Program-made: the position numbers and the translations under genes
Part shown: piece after piece, positions 26,375 to 34,031 of the stretch
Position numbering within the stretch: the first letter of the stretch is position 1
How the letters are laid out: each line of letters opens with the position of its first letter
Assembly (NCBI GenBank): GCA_964517265.1
Contig: CAZFBS010000029.1
Location: 1 to 39,495 of the forward strand
Direction: 5' to 3'
Source: REEP01 sp964517265
Lineage (GTDB): Bacteria > Pseudomonadota > Alphaproteobacteria > Rhodospirillales > Defluviicoccaceae
Length of the DNA stretch: 39,495 nt
The notes under the pieces: generated by a model
The model's database searches: none
Told to the model about the DNA's origin: nothing
The model's input: the letters and a program-made list of their open reading frames with translations, nothing else

Positions 26375-26641
26375 TCAGTCGGATAAGTGCTTGATCCGTG
26401 CCGACAAGCGAGAAAGCCGGCGCGCCGCAGTGTTGCGGTGAACAACGCCTTTGTTGACGCCCCGCATCAGCTCGGGCTGAGCCGCATCAAATGCGTTGCG
26501 TGCCTCCGCCTTGTCGCCAACGGCAATCGCCTTTTCCACCTTGCGCATGAAGGTCCGGATGCGCTGGACACGCGCGCGGTTAATCTGGGTGCGACGCTTG
26601 GTCTGGCGGATACGCTTCTTTGCGGACGGATGATGAGCCAT
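26375..26641 (-). CDS. rpsT: 30S ribosomal protein S20
   Basis: This 88-aa basic protein binds 16S rRNA early in small-subunit assembly. The sequence MAHHPSAKKRIRQTKRRTQ, with its many Lys/Arg residues, and the end NTAARRLSRLSARIK are clear S20 features. Length is normal for alphaproteobacteria. It lies upstream of dnaA on the same strand, an arrangement common in this class. A good promoter is visible just before it. Confidence 0.98.
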   Translation of the reverse strand: MAHHPSAKKRIRQTKRRTQINRARVQRIRTFMRKVEKAIAVGDKAEARNAFDAAQPELMRGVNKGVVHRNTAARRLSRLSARIKHLSD

Positions 26642-26691
26642 AGGGAACGTCTGGGCCTCTTGCTGCCATTCGATGGGAACCCGAGCCGCGG

Positions 26692-26720
26692 CTTATAACC
26701 GTGCGCTGCCTGCGCGTCAA
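26692..26720 (-). promoter_or_regulatory. Putative rpsT promoter
   Basis: On the minus strand TTGACG (26720-26715) and TATAAG (26697-26692) are separated by exactly 17 nt. Both match the sigma-70 consensus at five of six positions. The expected start of transcription is about 45 nt before the rpsT ATG. It is the best promoter match I noticed in the window, as expected for a ribosomal protein gene. Confidence 0.65.
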
Positions 26721-26739
26721 CCGCACACGGCGATCGTGA

Positions 26740-27540
26740 TCAGACCGCCTGCGACAGCACGGCGCGCACACCGGCATGATCGCTGGGCAGAAGGCCGGTC
26801 TCGCCGTCCGGGCGGTCGAGCACCCGTTCGACGGAAACGAATTCGAGGACGGCTCGCTCGGGGGGCTGTAACAGGACAATGTGATCGACACAGCGAGCGC
26901 CGATGATGGTGCTGCCGGGTGGATCGGTCATCGTCGGCTGCGGACCGCCGGCGGCGTCCCATGCTTGCCTCACCGAAAATCCACTCTCGCTCCGCAGCCA
27001 TTCGAGACAGGGTGAGGCGGGTTCCGCATTGAAGTCGCCGGCGAGGACGATAGCGTCGAAGGGCCCGGACCGGTTTGCAGCAGTGACAGTCTCCTCAATC
27101 TGTTGGCGACGCAGCGCCTCCGCCTCCGGCCCGTAACTCAGATGAAGATCAACGACGACGAGCTGCCAGCCTTTCCACTTGAGCCGCGCGGCCATCGCAG
27201 CCCTCTCGCCCTTCGCATCGGGCGTCAGCGGTATCCGCAAATGCGCATCGATGGGAATTCGCGACAACATCGAGAGCCCGGACGTGGTCTTGACGGTGCC
27301 GGCGCCATCCCGGCGTCCACGATGAACCGGTTCATACACGTGCTGCATGCGCAATGCCGCCGCCAGCGTATCTCCAGTGTGAACACCGGTGTCCGGCGCG
27401 GCAAACACCTCCTGCAGGACAACGAGGCTCGGTGCCAGGACTGCCAGCTGACGCGCCGTCAAGGAAAGGCGACGCCGGTAGCTGCCCCCATCCTTCCAGG
27501 TGTTGAGAGTGACGAGAGAGAACGAGGCCGGAACACTCAT
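26740..27540 (-). CDS. Endonuclease/exonuclease/phosphatase (EEP) family protein
   Basis: This 266-aa protein has the DNase I-like EEP fold. The family residues are visible in order: FSLVTLNTWK (metal-binding Asn), VVLQEVF (catalytic Glu, about residue 44), LVVVDLHLSYG, VLAGDFNAEP (Asp/Asn pair, about residue 168), CVDHIVLL and LLPSDHAGVRAVL (the catalytic His). All catalytic residues are present, so it should be an active metal-dependent phosphoesterase. There is no signal peptide, so it is probably cytoplasmic. The substrate (DNA, phosphoinositide-like or other phosphodiester) cannot be told. It lies upstream of rpsT on the same strand. Confidence 0.93.
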   Translation of the reverse strand: MSVPASFSLVTLNTWKDGGSYRRRLSLTARQLAVLAPSLVVLQEVFAAPDTGVHTGDTLAAALRMQHVYEPVHRGRRDGAGTVKTTSGLSMLSRIPIDAHLRIPLTPDAKGERAAMAARLKWKGWQLVVVDLHLSYGPEAEALRRQQIEETVTAANRSGPFDAIVLAGDFNAEPASPCLEWLRSESGFSVRQAWDAAGGPQPTMTDPPGSTIIGARCVDHIVLLQPPERAVLEFVSVERVLDRPDGETGLLPSDHAGVRAVLSQAV

Positions 27541-27602
27541 GGCGAAAATCTAGCGAAGGAATTCAACCCTTTACAGGATCCTGATGAGCACCACGAGAGC
27601 AT

Positions 27603-27697
27603 GTGTAAAAAAAATCGTAACGAAAAATCCATTTTTGTTGCGGAAAGCACCCTTATGGGGTATTTTACACTCCTCTTGGACGTGGCGCCGAAGCGCC
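27603..27697 (+). other. AT-rich leader with nested inverted repeats
   Basis: Between the EEP gene and the 47-aa gene there are three palindromes. GTGTAAAA (27603-27610) pairs with TTTTACAC (27663-27670). Inside it AAAAAT-CC-ATTTTT (27623-27636) is a perfect 6-bp palindrome flanked by AAC/GTT. Downstream, GGCGC-CGAA-GCGCC (27684-27697) is a tight GC-rich stem just before the ribosome-binding site AGAGGA. The arrangement looks like a structured 5' leader, a terminator/attenuator or an operator. The function is unknown. Confidence 0.45.
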
Positions 27698-27721
27698 CCG
27701 CAACCCCACAGAGGACTCGAT

Positions 27722-27865
27722 ATGATGCGTAGTCTTTTTACGTCAGAATGGACGGCCCCTGCACCTTCCGCAGTTCCCAGCTTCGGCCACCAGCTTGCCG
27801 TAGCCCTCGTGTCTGTCGTACTTGCGGTCACGATTCATGCGAGTACGGTGGTGTTCGGCGTTTAA
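27722..27865 (+). CDS. Small membrane protein, 47 aa
   Basis: The product starts MMRSLFTSEWTAPAPSAVPS and ends in one hydrophobic segment of about 22 residues (LAVALVSVVLAVTIHASTVV), so it is predicted to be a single-pass membrane protein. An AGAGGA ribosome-binding site precedes the ATG by 7 nt. The frame is open further upstream to 27584, but that part overlaps the palindromic leader and is not protein-like. It resembles the many short, unannotated membrane proteins of Rhodospirillales. I do not recognise a family. It is divergent from the EEP gene. Confidence 0.6.
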   Translation: MMRSLFTSEWTAPAPSAVPSFGHQLAVALVSVVLAVTIHASTVVFGV

Positions 27866-28003
27866 ACAACGAACCGAAAGCCGCTATCGATCCCACTGTT
27901 GCTCGGCTTCCGACTTTTCGACCCAAGTCGGGCAGCCATTCCGAGCGACCCGGTCGCGAATAGCACCGGATTCGCTTGAATCATAGCGCCCAATTCTCGA
28001 CAA

Positions 28004-28009
28004 TATACT
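28004..28009 (+). promoter_or_regulatory. Possible -10 element before the 48-aa gene
   Basis: TATACT lies about 43 nt before the ATG of the 48-aa gene, in an otherwise GC-rich spacer. No -35 at a proper distance is evident: TTGAAT at 27976 is 22 nt away. It is a weak call. Confidence 0.25.
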
Positions 28010-28051
28010 CAGGATCAAGGGACTGAGGAGACGGAATCGGAGGAGGACGCG

Positions 28052-28198
28052 ATGTTTGGGTTGTTCAAGAAGAAAGATGGCGCGCCGAAAGTCGATGCAG
28101 CGGAGATAGAGCGTCAGGAGCGTGAGCAACGCCGGAAAGAGCTTGCGGAGAAGCTGCGCGAAGACGCTCAAGCCGAAAAGCAGACCGCCGGCAAGTAA
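28052..28198 (+). CDS. Small charged protein, 48 aa
   Basis: This short frame begins MFGLFKKKDGAPKVDAAEIE and ends TAGK. A very good ribosome-binding site, GGAGGAGG, precedes the ATG by 6 nt. After the hydrophobic MFGLF start, the rest is an almost unbroken charged helix (about 40% Glu, Lys, Arg), probably a coiled coil. The MFGLFKK start recalls small proteins such as the DUF6435 family, but the rest differs, so I do not assign it. A membrane-tethered or partner-binding role is conceivable. The gene ends 66 nt before the convergent cysS stop, with a hairpin between. Confidence 0.7.
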   Translation: MFGLFKKKDGAPKVDAAEIERQEREQRRKELAEKLREDAQAEKQTAGK

Positions 28199-28219
28199 CG
28201 CAAAACGTGTTCGCCGATA

Positions 28220-28246
28220 CCCCGCTTGACGTGCGCGAAAGCGGGG
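28220..28246. terminator. Hairpin between convergent genes, likely bidirectional terminator
   Basis: CCCCGCTT (28220-28227) and AAGCGGGG (28239-28246) form a perfect 8-bp stem with an 11-nt loop, placed between the convergent 48-aa gene and cysS. There is no clear T tract, so termination might depend on Rho or other factors. Confidence 0.5.
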
Positions 28247-28264
28247 CCGGTCGGGCGATCATGC

Positions 28265-29653
28265 TCACGCCCGACGCCAGGTGGTTCCCGAGGGGCTGTC
28301 TTCGAGCGTGATGCCGTGGGCAGCAAGATCGGCGCGAATCGCGTCGGCGGTGGCAAAGTCGCGCGCCTTCCGCGCCTCGGAGCGCCGCCGGATCTCGGAT
28401 TCGATTGCGGTAAGGGGCAGGGATTCGCTTCCCTGAGGCTGCCGGCGGAACCAAATTTCGGGGTCTTGCTGCAGAATACCCAACGCTAAGCCGGCCTCTC
28501 GGATTTCCGCCGCAACCCGGGATCTCGAGGCCGGCGAGTCTGCCTTGTTGAGCATAGCCACGCACTCGTGAATGTGGCTCAACGCCAACGGCGTGTTCAG
28601 ATCGTCGGCGAGCGCCGCCGCGACGGCGTGCGGCAAGGTGTCTTCGGCTTGCGGCCTCGCATCGCCAGCGCCCGCATGGCGAAGAGCCCCGTACATCCGA
28701 TCTAGTGCGGAGCGAGCCTGACGGATGCCGTCCCGGGTGAAGTCAAGCGGCTGGCGGTAGTGAGTCTGCAGCAAAACAAGGCGAATCGCCTCCCCGGGAA
28801 ACTCCGCGAGGAGATCATGAACGGTATAGAAGTTGCCGAGACTCTTCGACATCTTCTCGCCCTCCGCCATCAGGTAGCCGTTATGCAACCAGTAGCGTGC
28901 GAGCGGTCGGCCGTCGTGGGCGCAGACGCTTTGCGCGATCTCGTTCTCATGGTGGGGAAAGATCAGATCCTGGCCGCCGCCATGGATGTCGAACGTCTCT
29001 CCAAGGTAGACCGTGCTCATCGCAGAGCACTCGATGTGCCAGCCGGGGCGGCCCCGACCCCACGGCGATTCCCAACCGGGCGCATCGCCGGATGACGGCT
29101 TCCACAGCACGAAGTCGGCCGCATCCCGTTTGTAGGGCGCAACCTCGACGCGGGCACCGGCAATCATTTCATCGCGGTTGCGCCCGGAGAGCGCGCCGTA
29201 GGCGGGCCACGATGGCACGTTGAACAACACGTGGCCGTCGGCGGCATAGGCGTGACCCCGCTCGATCAGTTGCCCGATCATTGCGATCATCGCGTCGATG
29301 TGCGCGGTGGCTCTCGGTTCACAATCGGGTTCCTGAGCGCCCAGCGCGGCCATGTCGGCATGAAATGCGCGTGTTGTCCGCTCGGTGATGGCGGCAATCG
29401 GCTCGCCGGTCGCACCGTGCGCGTTGATGATCTTGTCATCCACGTCGGTAATGTTGCGCACGTAAGTGACGCGCGGATAGATCTGCTTCAAAAGCCGATA
29501 GAGCACGTCGAATACGACCACTGGGCGAGCGTTGCCGATGTGGGCGTAGTCGTACACGGTCGGTCCACAGACATACATCCGCACATGGGCCGGATCGATC
29601 GGCGCAAAAGCCTCTTTGCGCCGCGTCAGCGTGTTGTGAAAGTGCAGAATCAT
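28265..29653 (-). CDS. cysS: Cysteinyl-tRNA synthetase
   Basis: This 462-aa class I synthetase charges tRNA-Cys. The first zinc Cys is in VRMYVCGPTVYDYAHIGNARP, where HIGN is the HIGH motif. The second is in GWHIECSAMS, with the following His-x-x-x-Glu (PHHENEIAQS). The KMSKS loop is EGEKMSKSLGNFYTV. The C-terminal helical anticodon part is complete. I chose the ATG 23 codons into the frame, since homologues begin close to LHFHNTLTRRKE. It is the last gene after gltX, with 31 nt between. Its 3' end faces a hairpin and the 48-aa gene. Confidence 0.97.
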   Translation of the reverse strand: MILHFHNTLTRRKEAFAPIDPAHVRMYVCGPTVYDYAHIGNARPVVVFDVLYRLLKQIYPRVTYVRNITDVDDKIINAHGATGEPIAAITERTTRAFHADMAALGAQEPDCEPRATAHIDAMIAMIGQLIERGHAYAADGHVLFNVPSWPAYGALSGRNRDEMIAGARVEVAPYKRDAADFVLWKPSSGDAPGWESPWGRGRPGWHIECSAMSTVYLGETFDIHGGGQDLIFPHHENEIAQSVCAHDGRPLARYWLHNGYLMAEGEKMSKSLGNFYTVHDLLAEFPGEAIRLVLLQTHYRQPLDFTRDGIRQARSALDRMYGALRHAGAGDARPQAEDTLPHAVAAALADDLNTPLALSHIHECVAMLNKADSPASRSRVAAEIREAGLALGILQQDPEIWFRRQPQGSESLPLTAIESEIRRRSEARKARDFATADAIRADLAAHGITLEDSPSGTTWRRA

Positions 29654-29684
29654 CGTGTTCTGCAACCCCGATGGGATCGCATTG

Positions 29685-31091
29685 TCAACCTCCGGCCTTG
29701 CGCGCATCCCCCTCCCCCACAAACGGAGGAAGCGAGTCGATACTGGTCAGAATGTCGGTTCGGCACGTCAGCCGCCGCAATGCCCGCTCCCGGCCGATCA
29801 GTGGAAGCAGAACCCGCAACTCCGGGCCATGACTGACCCCGGTCAGGCAGAGCCGCAGCGGCAGGAACAAGTCCTTGCCTTTGCGCCCTGTGGCGGTCTT
29901 GACGGCGGCGGTCCACTCGGACCACGTCGACTCGGTCCAGGGTTCCGGCGGCAACCATCCAGCGGCTTGGCCGATGAAATCGGGATCGACGATTACCGGG
30001 GTGATCTCTTTGAAGCACACCGAATACCAGTCGGCGGCATCGGCAAGGCGTTCCAGGTTGGCACGGATCGCCTCCCAAAAATGCGCATCGGCCTCGGTCA
30101 GGCCCATTGCCTTCAGCCGATCTGCGACGGCCTCGAACGGAAGGTGCTGAAGCAACCTGACGTTCATGTGCCAAAGCTGGCCTTCGTCGAACTTGGGCGT
30201 GGCTCGGCCATAGAGGCTGATGTCGAACCGGCTTGCCAGTTCGTCGACCGCTTGATGCGGCTCCGGGCGCTCGCTGGTGCCGAGACTGGCGAGGTAGGAG
30301 TTGAGGGCCATCGGCTCGATCCCCGCCTCACGGAGTGACTGCAAGGTGATCGAGCCGAGGCGCTTCGAGAGTCCCTTGCCGCCGATGTCGGTCAGCAGTG
30401 GCAGATGTGCGAACCGCGGCGTCTGCGCACCGAGAACACCAAACAGCTGGATCTGTACGGCCGTGTTGACAACATGATCCTCTCCCCGCACGACATCGGT
30501 GATGCCGCAATCGATGTCGTCGATCACTGACGGCAGCATGTAGAGGTAGGTCCCGTCCTCTCGCACGAGGACAGGATCGCTGAGATTGCTGCCCTGGAAA
30601 TGCTGCGGACCCCGCACCAGATCCGTCCACTGGATGCTCTCGTGCTTGAGCAGGAAGCGCCAGTGCGGTCGCCTGCCCTGCGCCTCCAGCCGGCTTCGCT
30701 CCTCCGGCGTCATCTCCAGTCCGGCACGGTCGTAGATCGGCGGCAGCTTGCGTGCCAGCAGCCGGCGGCGCTTGAACTCGAGCTCCTCCGGGGTCTCGTA
30801 GCAGGGATAGAGCAGGCCTTCATTGCGCAGGCGATCAAACACCGCCTGATAACGGTCCAAGCGCCGCGACTGGCGCACAAATTCATCCCAACTGAGCCCC
30901 AGCCATTCCAGATCATGGCAGATCGCCTCGACGAATATGTCCCGCGATCGGTCGGTATCGGTGTCGTCCATGCGCAACACGAAGCGTCCGCCATGCCGGC
31001 GCGCAAACAGCCAGTTAATCAATGCCATCCGCGCATTGCCGACGTGCAGCAGCCCGGTCGGGCTGGGGGCAAAGCGGACGCTGGACGTCAT
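29685..31091 (-). CDS. gltX: Glutamyl-tRNA synthetase
   Basis: This 468-aa class I synthetase charges tRNA with Glu. The signature FAPSPTGLLHVGNARMAL contains the HIGH-like HVGN. LRMDDTDTDRSR follows. The KMSKS counterpart is GKGLSKRLGS (about residue 240). The form with ETPEELEFKRRRLLARKLP resembles the GltX2-type branch that occurs beside a second GluRS in some alphaproteobacteria, so a second copy may exist elsewhere. Which tRNAs it charges cannot be told here. The ATG overlaps the nadE stop (ATGA). Confidence 0.96.
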   Translation of the reverse strand: MTSSVRFAPSPTGLLHVGNARMALINWLFARRHGGRFVLRMDDTDTDRSRDIFVEAICHDLEWLGLSWDEFVRQSRRLDRYQAVFDRLRNEGLLYPCYETPEELEFKRRRLLARKLPPIYDRAGLEMTPEERSRLEAQGRRPHWRFLLKHESIQWTDLVRGPQHFQGSNLSDPVLVREDGTYLYMLPSVIDDIDCGITDVVRGEDHVVNTAVQIQLFGVLGAQTPRFAHLPLLTDIGGKGLSKRLGSITLQSLREAGIEPMALNSYLASLGTSERPEPHQAVDELASRFDISLYGRATPKFDEGQLWHMNVRLLQHLPFEAVADRLKAMGLTEADAHFWEAIRANLERLADAADWYSVCFKEITPVIVDPDFIGQAAGWLPPEPWTESTWSEWTAAVKTATGRKGKDLFLPLRLCLTGVSHGPELRVLLPLIGRERALRRLTCRTDILTSIDSLPPFVGEGDARKAGG

Positions 31092-32746
31092 ATCTGATCC
31101 GTGAACTGGTTGGTGATCGGGTAGCGCCGGTCGCGACCGAACGCCCGGTAGGTGATCTTGACCCCCGGCGGGGCCTGGCGGCGTTTGTACTCCGCACGAT
31201 CGATCATTCGCCACACCCTTTTGACGGTTTGCTCGTCGTGACCAAGGGCGACGATCTCGGGAACCGAGGCCTCCCGTTCGACCAGGTAGCCGAGAATTGC
31301 ATCAAGCTCCTCATAAGGCGGCAGGCTGTCCTGATCGGTCTGGTTCTCCTTGAGCTCAGCGCTCGGAGCCTTGCTCATCACCCGCTCAGGAATGACCGGC
31401 CCCATGGGGCCTTGTGCACCGTCCGGACGGGTCCGGTTGCGCCAGCGCGAGAGCGCGAACACGGTCGTCTTGTAGACGTCCTTGAGCACAGAAAATCCGC
31501 CGCTCATGTCGCCATAAAGCGTGGCATAGCCGACCGACATCTCCGACTTGTTGCCGGTTGTCAGCAGCATGTATCCGAACTTGTTGGAAAGTGCCATCAA
31601 CACCACCGCGCGTGAGCGCGCCTGGATGTTCTCCTCCGTGGTGTCGGGTGCGCTGGCGGCGAACACTTCGGCAAGCATGGCATCGAACGCCTTCATCGCC
31701 GGTTCGATCGTGATGGTGTCGAGGCGCACACCGAGCAGGCGCGCGACACCGGCGGCATCCTCAAGGCTGGCCCGGGAGGTATAGGGTGAGGGCATCATCA
31801 CGCAGCGGACGTTCTCGGCACCGAGCGCATCGACCGCCACTGCTGCGGTAAGGGCACTGTCGATCCCGCCCGATAAGCCGATGATGACCCCCGGAAACCG
31901 GTTCTTCGCGACATAGTCGCGAAGGCCGATCATCATCGCGAGATAGATCGCCTCCAAACCCTCCGCCCGCGTCTCCACCCTGCCTACATCACACGCAAGC
32001 ACGCCATCCTCGCCCCGTCGCCAGCGGGTCTGGACAACAGCCGTCCGCCACGACGGCGCCTGCACCCGAAAGGCGCCAGAGGAATCGAGCACGAACGAAG
32101 CGCCATCAAAAACGAGTTCATCCTGGCCGCCGACAAGGTTGATGTAGGCCAGCGTGAGGCCCGTCTCCTTCACCCGGTCTCCGGCCATGCCACGGCGGCT
32201 GCCCCACTTGTCAATCTCGAACGGCGAGCCGTTAATCACCACCAGCGCTTCGGCGCCTTTCTCCTTCAAATGGCTGCTGACCGTCGGCTTCCACATGTCC
32301 TCGCACACCATCACGCCAAGACGGACGCCACGGCATTGCACCGGTTGCGGCAGCGGGCCCGGCGCAAACACGCGCATCTCGTCGAAGACGCCATAGTTCG
32401 GCAACTCGTGCTTGAGCGTGATCCCGGCAATCCCGCCCTGGTCCAGCAACAACGCAGCATTGTGCAGGGCGCCGTCAATCCGCCACGGTGTGCCGACCAG
32501 CAGCGCCGGTCCCCCAACCCCAGTGGAGCGGGCGAGTGCGGTGACGGCCGCCTCCACCCGGTCCTGGAAAATCCGCTTCAGCACCAAGTCCTCGGGCGGA
32601 TAGCCAGTCAGCGCGAGTTCACCGCAAACGACGAGATCCGCGTCCGCCGCCTGGGTACGGACTTCCTGCAGGCGCCCGGCATTGCCCGCCACATCGCCGA
32701 CGGTCGGGTTGATTTGGGCAATCGCGATCGCAAGCGTCTGTGTCAT
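31088..32746 (-). CDS. nadE: Glutamine-dependent NAD+ synthetase
   Basis: This 552-aa two-domain enzyme makes NAD from nicotinate adenine dinucleotide. Residues 1-270 are a nitrilase-like glutaminase with the Glu-Lys-Cys triad: CGELALTGYPPED, TLKHELPNYGVFDE and GVMVCEDMWKP. Residues 280-552 are the synthetase, with the PP-loop IGLSGGIDSALTAAVAVDALG, the SEMSVGYATLYGDMSGG block and the PPSAELKENQTDQDSLPPYE-like region (here KAPSAELKENQ). The ATG follows GCGAGAG. It comes 76 nt after pncB and overlaps gltX by ATGA. Together with pncB and nadK this covers salvage to NADP. Confidence 0.97.
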   Translation of the reverse strand: MTQTLAIAIAQINPTVGDVAGNAGRLQEVRTQAADADLVVCGELALTGYPPEDLVLKRIFQDRVEAAVTALARSTGVGGPALLVGTPWRIDGALHNAALLLDQGGIAGITLKHELPNYGVFDEMRVFAPGPLPQPVQCRGVRLGVMVCEDMWKPTVSSHLKEKGAEALVVINGSPFEIDKWGSRRGMAGDRVKETGLTLAYINLVGGQDELVFDGASFVLDSSGAFRVQAPSWRTAVVQTRWRRGEDGVLACDVGRVETRAEGLEAIYLAMMIGLRDYVAKNRFPGVIIGLSGGIDSALTAAVAVDALGAENVRCVMMPSPYTSRASLEDAAGVARLLGVRLDTITIEPAMKAFDAMLAEVFAASAPDTTEENIQARSRAVVLMALSNKFGYMLLTTGNKSEMSVGYATLYGDMSGGFSVLKDVYKTTVFALSRWRNRTRPDGAQGPMGPVIPERVMSKAPSAELKENQTDQDSLPPYEELDAILGYLVEREASVPEIVALGHDEQTVKRVWRMIDRAEYKRRQAPPGVKITYRAFGRDRRYPITNQFTDQI

Positions 32747-32822
32747 CTCTCGCCATTCAAAGGAAGATCGGGGCTCCAGCCTGATGCCACCGCTGTGCCC
32801 GGTCCGTTGCGGCCAGCGTCGT

Positions 32823-34031
32823 CTAACGCGGCCGGCGGAGAAACTCTCTGCCGACCTTGACCGAGAACACGCCATCGTAGGCGACGATATCCGCCGTTGC
32901 GTAGGTTTCCTTCCAAATCTCAGGCAAGAAGGAACCGGTGCCGATCGAATCGATCGGTGCGCCCACGTCGGCCATCACCTTGCACTTGCCGACGTTGAAG
33001 CCGGACGAAGCGATAATCTTGACCTTCTGAAAACCGGCCTCGTCCAGCTTCTCCCGGACGTGGAAGATGGAAGCGGCGGAAACACCGGTGCCGGTCAGAT
33101 ACCGCAACTCGGCATCATTGCGATAGCGGCGCACGGCGATCGGGGCATGCCGCTCCAGCACCGCGTAAGAGGCTTGCGGATCCAGTCCCTCGACGAAGCG
33201 GCCCCCGTGGGTGTCAAGCCGGATCGCAACCCGCCCCTCTGCGACCATGTCACGAAAACGATGACAGACTGCCAGTGAATCGGTGATCTCGCGCCCATAA
33301 TAGTCGACGAGAACGGTCAGATCATCCTCGGGAAAGGTTTCCACATACATCTCGGCCGCACGTACGGTCGAGCCGGCATAGCCGATGATGGCGTGGGGCA
33401 TCGTGCCCATGCCTTTTTCACGCCCGAAATAATGGGCCGTGGCGTCGTTGGCGTTGCCGACAAAGCCTTTCGCCGCCCGCTCCTTCTGTGCCGTCGCCGA
33501 GCCGACCGAGGCGGCATAGGCCATCAATTCCTCCATTTCGATCCCGGCACAATGACGCGCATCGAAGGCAAGAAAGGCGACCTTGGGCAGGTCCGAACAC
33601 ATCGTGAAGGCATTGTAGGCGGCAACGCAGGCCGCTCCCAGCTTCTGGAGATAGAGTGTCTCAAGATCGACCAGGTGATAGAAGGAGCCGGTGATATACA
33701 TCAGCGGCTCGCCCGCGCCGACCCAGTCTCCCTCACGGTGGGTCAGATCGATGCGGAACGTCACCCCCCGCGATGCCGCAACCTCCTCCAGCCAACGTAC
33801 CGCAAGGCGCGGGGTGAAGATCACCGGCCGCCGCATGAAGACTGCATAGGTAACCGTCATATCGCCGAAACGGCTGATCGTTTCCTTGGACTTGACGAAA
33901 TAGCGGTCGGTCCAGCGCGCGATATCATCCGGCGCGGGCTTGATCGCAGCCGGCACCTGGTTGGAAGGGGACGGCTCCGCAGTCGGGTCCAGATCAGGTC
34001 GCGCCAATGGCACGCCGGCGGTTGCGCTCAC
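32823..34031 (-). CDS. pncB: Nicotinate phosphoribosyltransferase
   Basis: The protein is about 402 aa and forms nicotinate mononucleotide from nicotinate and PRPP. Recognised features are WTDRYFVKSKETISRFGD at the start, FDARHCAGIEMEELMAYAA and HAIIGYAGSTVRAAEMY in the middle, VDYYGREITDSLA and RLDTHGGRFVEG (phosphate and base site), and IIASSGFNVGKC near the end. I chose GTG at 34031, because AAGGAGG precedes it by about 9 nt and no ATG suits. This start lies inside the end of the DAHP synthase gene (38-nt overlap). It is cotranscribed with nadE. Confidence 0.92.
   Translation of the reverse strand: MSATAGVPLARPDLDPTAEPSPSNQVPAAIKPAPDDIARWTDRYFVKSKETISRFGDMTVTYAVFMRRPVIFTPRLAVRWLEEVAASRGVTFRIDLTHREGDWVGAGEPLMYITGSFYHLVDLETLYLQKLGAACVAAYNAFTMCSDLPKVAFLAFDARHCAGIEMEELMAYAASVGSATAQKERAAKGFVGNANDATAHYFGREKGMGTMPHAIIGYAGSTVRAAEMYVETFPEDDLTVLVDYYGREITDSLAVCHRFRDMVAEGRVAIRLDTHGGRFVEGLDPQASYAVLERHAPIAVRRYRNDAELRYLTGTGVSAASIFHVREKLDEAGFQKVKIIASSGFNVGKCKVMADVGAPIDSIGTGSFLPEIWKETYATADIVAYDGVFSVKVGREFLRRPR

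Noticed and set aside
26233..26445. Small frames upstream of and overlapping the 3' end of rpsT
   Set aside because: They overlap a certain ribosomal protein gene or its terminator region and start on weak codons without a ribosome-binding site.
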